The notes beneath the pieces were generated by a model. That model saw only the letters and a program-made list of their open reading frames with translations. It had not been told where the DNA came from and did no database searches. DNA of 7,250 bases from the NCBI GenBank assembly GCA_021817025.1, contig JAKAWF010000163.1, forward strand, positions 1 to 7,250, written 5' to 3'. Positions 5,496 to 7,250 of the stretch are shown piece by piece. Numbering within the stretch: position 1 is the stretch's first letter; each line of letters begins with the position of its first letter. Position numbers and translations under genes: made by a program. This stretch comes from a bacterium. GTDB taxonomy: Bacteria > Chloroflexota > Dormibacteria > UBA8260 > Bog-877.

Positions 5496-6200
5496 ATGGT
5501 CGCGACATACCGGGGTGAGCCCTCCTTTGTGGAAGGCGCCGCCCATGCTTCACCCTCGCTGCTGACCGTGGGCCACGGAACCGCCACGGAGTCCGAGTTC
5601 CTCAAACTGTTGGAGGAGGCTCGGGTGCAGGCCGTGGTTGACATCCGCAGCGTCCCCGGGAGCCGCCACAACCCACAATTCAGTCGCGAACCCCTCGAGG
5701 AGTGGTTGCCACTCGCCGGGGTAGGCTACCGCTGGGAGCCCGGTCTCGGCGGATTTCGGCGGGGCAAGCCCGACTCAGCCCACCTCGGTCTCCGCCACCC
5801 AGCCTTCCGCTCCTACGCCGACTACATGGAGACCCCGACTTTCCTCGCGTCGGTGGATCGGCTGGTCGAGGGAGCGAGACACCGGACAACGGCGGTCATG
5901 TGCGCCGAAACTCTGTGGTGGCGCTGTCATCGGCGTCTCCTTGCGGATTATCTGGTGCTGGTGCGTGGCATCCCTGTGCTGCACCTCGATCATCGTGGGC
6001 ACCTGAGCCCGCACGTCCCAACCGCAGGTGCAGCGTGCGTCGGGGAGACCCTGGTCTACGGTCTTCCTCCAGCGCCCGCGGACCCGCCCGGTCCGTCTAC
6101 CACGACGGGTTCCAAGATGAGGAGGGAGCTTGCCGAGCGCGGCGCTCCTCGACAGCCAACTGGAACGTTGAATATACTTACCGCTCATAAGGGGAAGTAG
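5496..6200 (+). CDS. DUF488 domain-containing protein
   Basis: This 234-residue protein has the DUF488 pattern. TVGHGTATESEFLKLLEEA is at 24-42, VVDIRSVPGSRHNPQF at 47-62, and a central GVGYRWEPGLGGFR at 75-88. The conserved cysteine site CAETLWWRCHRRLLADYLV is at 136-154, with C136, E138, C144, H145 and R146, followed by VLHLDHRG. DUF488 has no firmly established biochemical role; the conserved CxE...CHR site suggests catalysis or metal binding. The tail after about residue 190 is Pro/Thr-rich and looks poorly conserved. The start cannot move upstream because the DJ-1 stop is in the same frame 18 nt before. ATG 5496 has AGGGG almost touching it, so GTG 5529, with GGTGAG about 8 nt upstream, is an alternative that keeps the whole domain. 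It probably shares an mRNA with the genes upstream. Confidence 0.85.
   Translation: MVATYRGEPSFVEGAAHASPSLLTVGHGTATESEFLKLLEEARVQAVVDIRSVPGSRHNPQFSREPLEEWLPLAGVGYRWEPGLGGFRRGKPDSAHLGLRHPAFRSYADYMETPTFLASVDRLVEGARHRTTAVMCAETLWWRCHRRLLADYLVLVRGIPVLHLDHRGHLSPHVPTAGAACVGETLVYGLPPAPADPPGPSTTTGSKMRRELAERGAPRQPTGTLNILTAHKGK
6149..6178 (+). promoter_or_regulatory. Candidate sigma70-type promoter for acs
   Basis: TCGACA (6149-6154) and TATACT (6173-6178) are separated by 18 nt, giving near-consensus -35 and -10 elements inside the AT-richer 3' end of the DUF488 gene. Transcription would begin near 6185, leaving a leader of about 38 nt before acs. The -10 and following bases (TATACTTACCGCT) nearly repeat those at the regulator promoter. 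Predicted by eye only. Confidence 0.45.
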
Positions 6201-6222
6201 GCGTTCGCGCCGGAGGGGCACC

Positions 6223-7250
6223 ATGGCAGTGGCAGATGACTCGGCTCAGGTATCAGAGGCTCAGATCGCGGTCCACTGGCGGGAGGAGGAGTACATCCAG
6301 CCTCCTGCCCGGTTCATCGGGCAGGCCAACGCGGCTGACCCGGCGATCCTGGAAAGGTTCAAAGAGGAGCGCTTCCCCGAGTGTTTCAAGGAGTACGCCG
6401 ACCTCCTGACCTGGGACTCCTACTGGCACACCACCCTTGACACCAGCAACCCGCCCTTCTGGAAGTGGTTCGTGGGCGGCAAACTCAACGCTTGCTACAA
6501 CTGCGTGGACCGGCACCTCCCGACCATGCGCAACAAGGCAGCCATCATCTGGGTCCCGGAGCCGGAGGCGGAGGAGACTCGCGCCATCACCTATCAGGAG
6601 CTGTACCGGCAGGTGAATGAGCTGGCCGCCCTGCTACGGGACTTCGCTGGGGTCAGGACCGGTGACCGGGTCACCCTCCACCTGCCGATGACCCCAGAGC
6701 TACCCGTGACCATGCTGGCACTGGCTCGCCTCGGGGTGATTCACTCAGAGGTCTTCGGCGGCTTCAGTGGTGCTGCCTGTGGAGATAGGATCGCGGACTC
6801 CGGCAGCCGGATCCTGATCACCATGGATGGGTACTACCGCAACGGCGAGCTGGGCGACCACAAGGTGAAGGCCGACCAGGCGCTTGATCGAGCCCGCCAG
6901 GAGGGCCAGGAAGTCGACAAGGTGCTGGTCTGGCGCCGCCATCCTGGACAGTACGCATCCAAGAGCCTGATGGTGGAGGGACGAGACTTCTTCATCGATC
7001 AGCTGCTTCCCCGCTACCGGGGCGCAGTGGTCGAGCCGGTTTCGATGCCCGCCGAGGCGCCCTTGTTCCTGATGTACACCAGCGGCACGACCGGCCGGCC
7101 CAAGGGGGCGCAACACAGCACCGGAGGCTACCTCGCCTACGTCACCGGCACTTCCAAGTACTACCAGGACATCCATCCCGAAGACACCTACTGGTGCTTC
7201 GCCGACATAGGGTGGATCACCGGCCACTCGTACATCGTGTACGGCCCGCT
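6223..7250 (+). CDS. acs: Acetyl-CoA synthetase (AMP-forming), N-terminal half; gene continues past right edge
   Basis: The frame is open from ATG 6223 to the window end (342 codons), about half of the usual 640-660 residues. It activates acetate through acetyl-AMP to acetyl-CoA. The ACS-specific N-terminus is present (WDSYWHTTL, then FWKWFVGGKLNACYNCVDRHL near 82-102). HSEVFGGFSGAACGDRI follows near 173-189. The ATP-binding P-loop is YTSGTTGRPKG at 285-295, and GWITGHSYIVYGPL at 330-342 is the expected A5-region motif. CoA-binding and catalytic-Lys motifs lie beyond the edge. GGAGG at 6212-6216, 6 nt upstream, fixes the start. The gene begins 22 nt after the DUF488 stop and may be read from both the upstream operon and its own promoter. 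A longer related acyl-CoA ligase is possible, but WFVGGKLNA and WITGHSYIVYGPL favour acetate. Confidence 0.95.
   Translation, partial: MAVADDSAQVSEAQIAVHWREEEYIQPPARFIGQANAADPAILERFKEERFPECFKEYADLLTWDSYWHTTLDTSNPPFWKWFVGGKLNACYNCVDRHLPTMRNKAAIIWVPEPEAEETRAITYQELYRQVNELAALLRDFAGVRTGDRVTLHLPMTPELPVTMLALARLGVIHSEVFGGFSGAACGDRIADSGSRILITMDGYYRNGELGDHKVKADQALDRARQEGQEVDKVLVWRRHPGQYASKSLMVEGRDFFIDQLLPRYRGAVVEPVSMPAEAPLFLMYTSGTTGRPKGAQHSTGGYLAYVTGTSKYYQDIHPEDTYWCFADIGWITGHSYIVYGP

Noticed and set aside
6745..7227. Minus-strand frame opposite acs
   Set aside because: It is antisense to conserved ACS motifs, including the P-loop; no ribosome site or family pattern.

Overview
The window is GC-rich (about two thirds G+C by eye) and densely packed with overlapping reading frames. 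It contains an apparently leaderless GTG start, a 375-residue transaldolase of the form common in Actinomycetota, and a regulator of the COG2345 type. This fits a high-GC actinobacterial or Dormibacterota/Chloroflexota-like soil bacterium, but there is no rRNA or other taxonomic marker. No tRNA, rRNA, CRISPR array, transposase or phage gene was seen.

The layout is two gene trains diverging from a short AT-rich control region near 3377-3426. The leftward (minus) train is: a DUF2231-Rieske membrane iron-sulfur protein; a 59-residue CPCC microprotein (2245-2424) with a perfect Shine-Dalgarno; transaldolase; a 67-residue CxxC/HxxxC mini-protein; an AhpD-like carboxymuconolactone-decarboxylase-family protein; and the N-terminal part of a probable AlkA-type DNA glycosylase that runs off the left edge. 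Gaps are 20 nt or less, and two junctions are ATGA overlaps, so this looks like one translationally coupled operon.

The rightward (plus) train is: a winged-helix regulator with a Cys-rich C-terminus; folE (GTP cyclohydrolase I), overlapping it by 17 nt; a DJ-1/PfpI-family gene whose reading frame is broken by one missing base near 4866; a DUF488 protein; and the first 342 codons of an acetyl-CoA synthetase, which continues beyond the right edge. The acs gene seems to have its own promoter inside the end of the DUF488 gene, and its -10 region resembles that of the regulator.

Taken together, the sequence suggests a redox or electrophile-stress locus. A Cys-containing regulator lies between a Rieske protein, a CxxC peroxidase-like protein, a DJ-1-like protein, a base-repair glycosylase, and enzymes of the pentose-phosphate and pterin routes. 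That reading is inference from gene content. The two Cys-containing small proteins and the regulator/Rieske divergent pair are the least explained parts.
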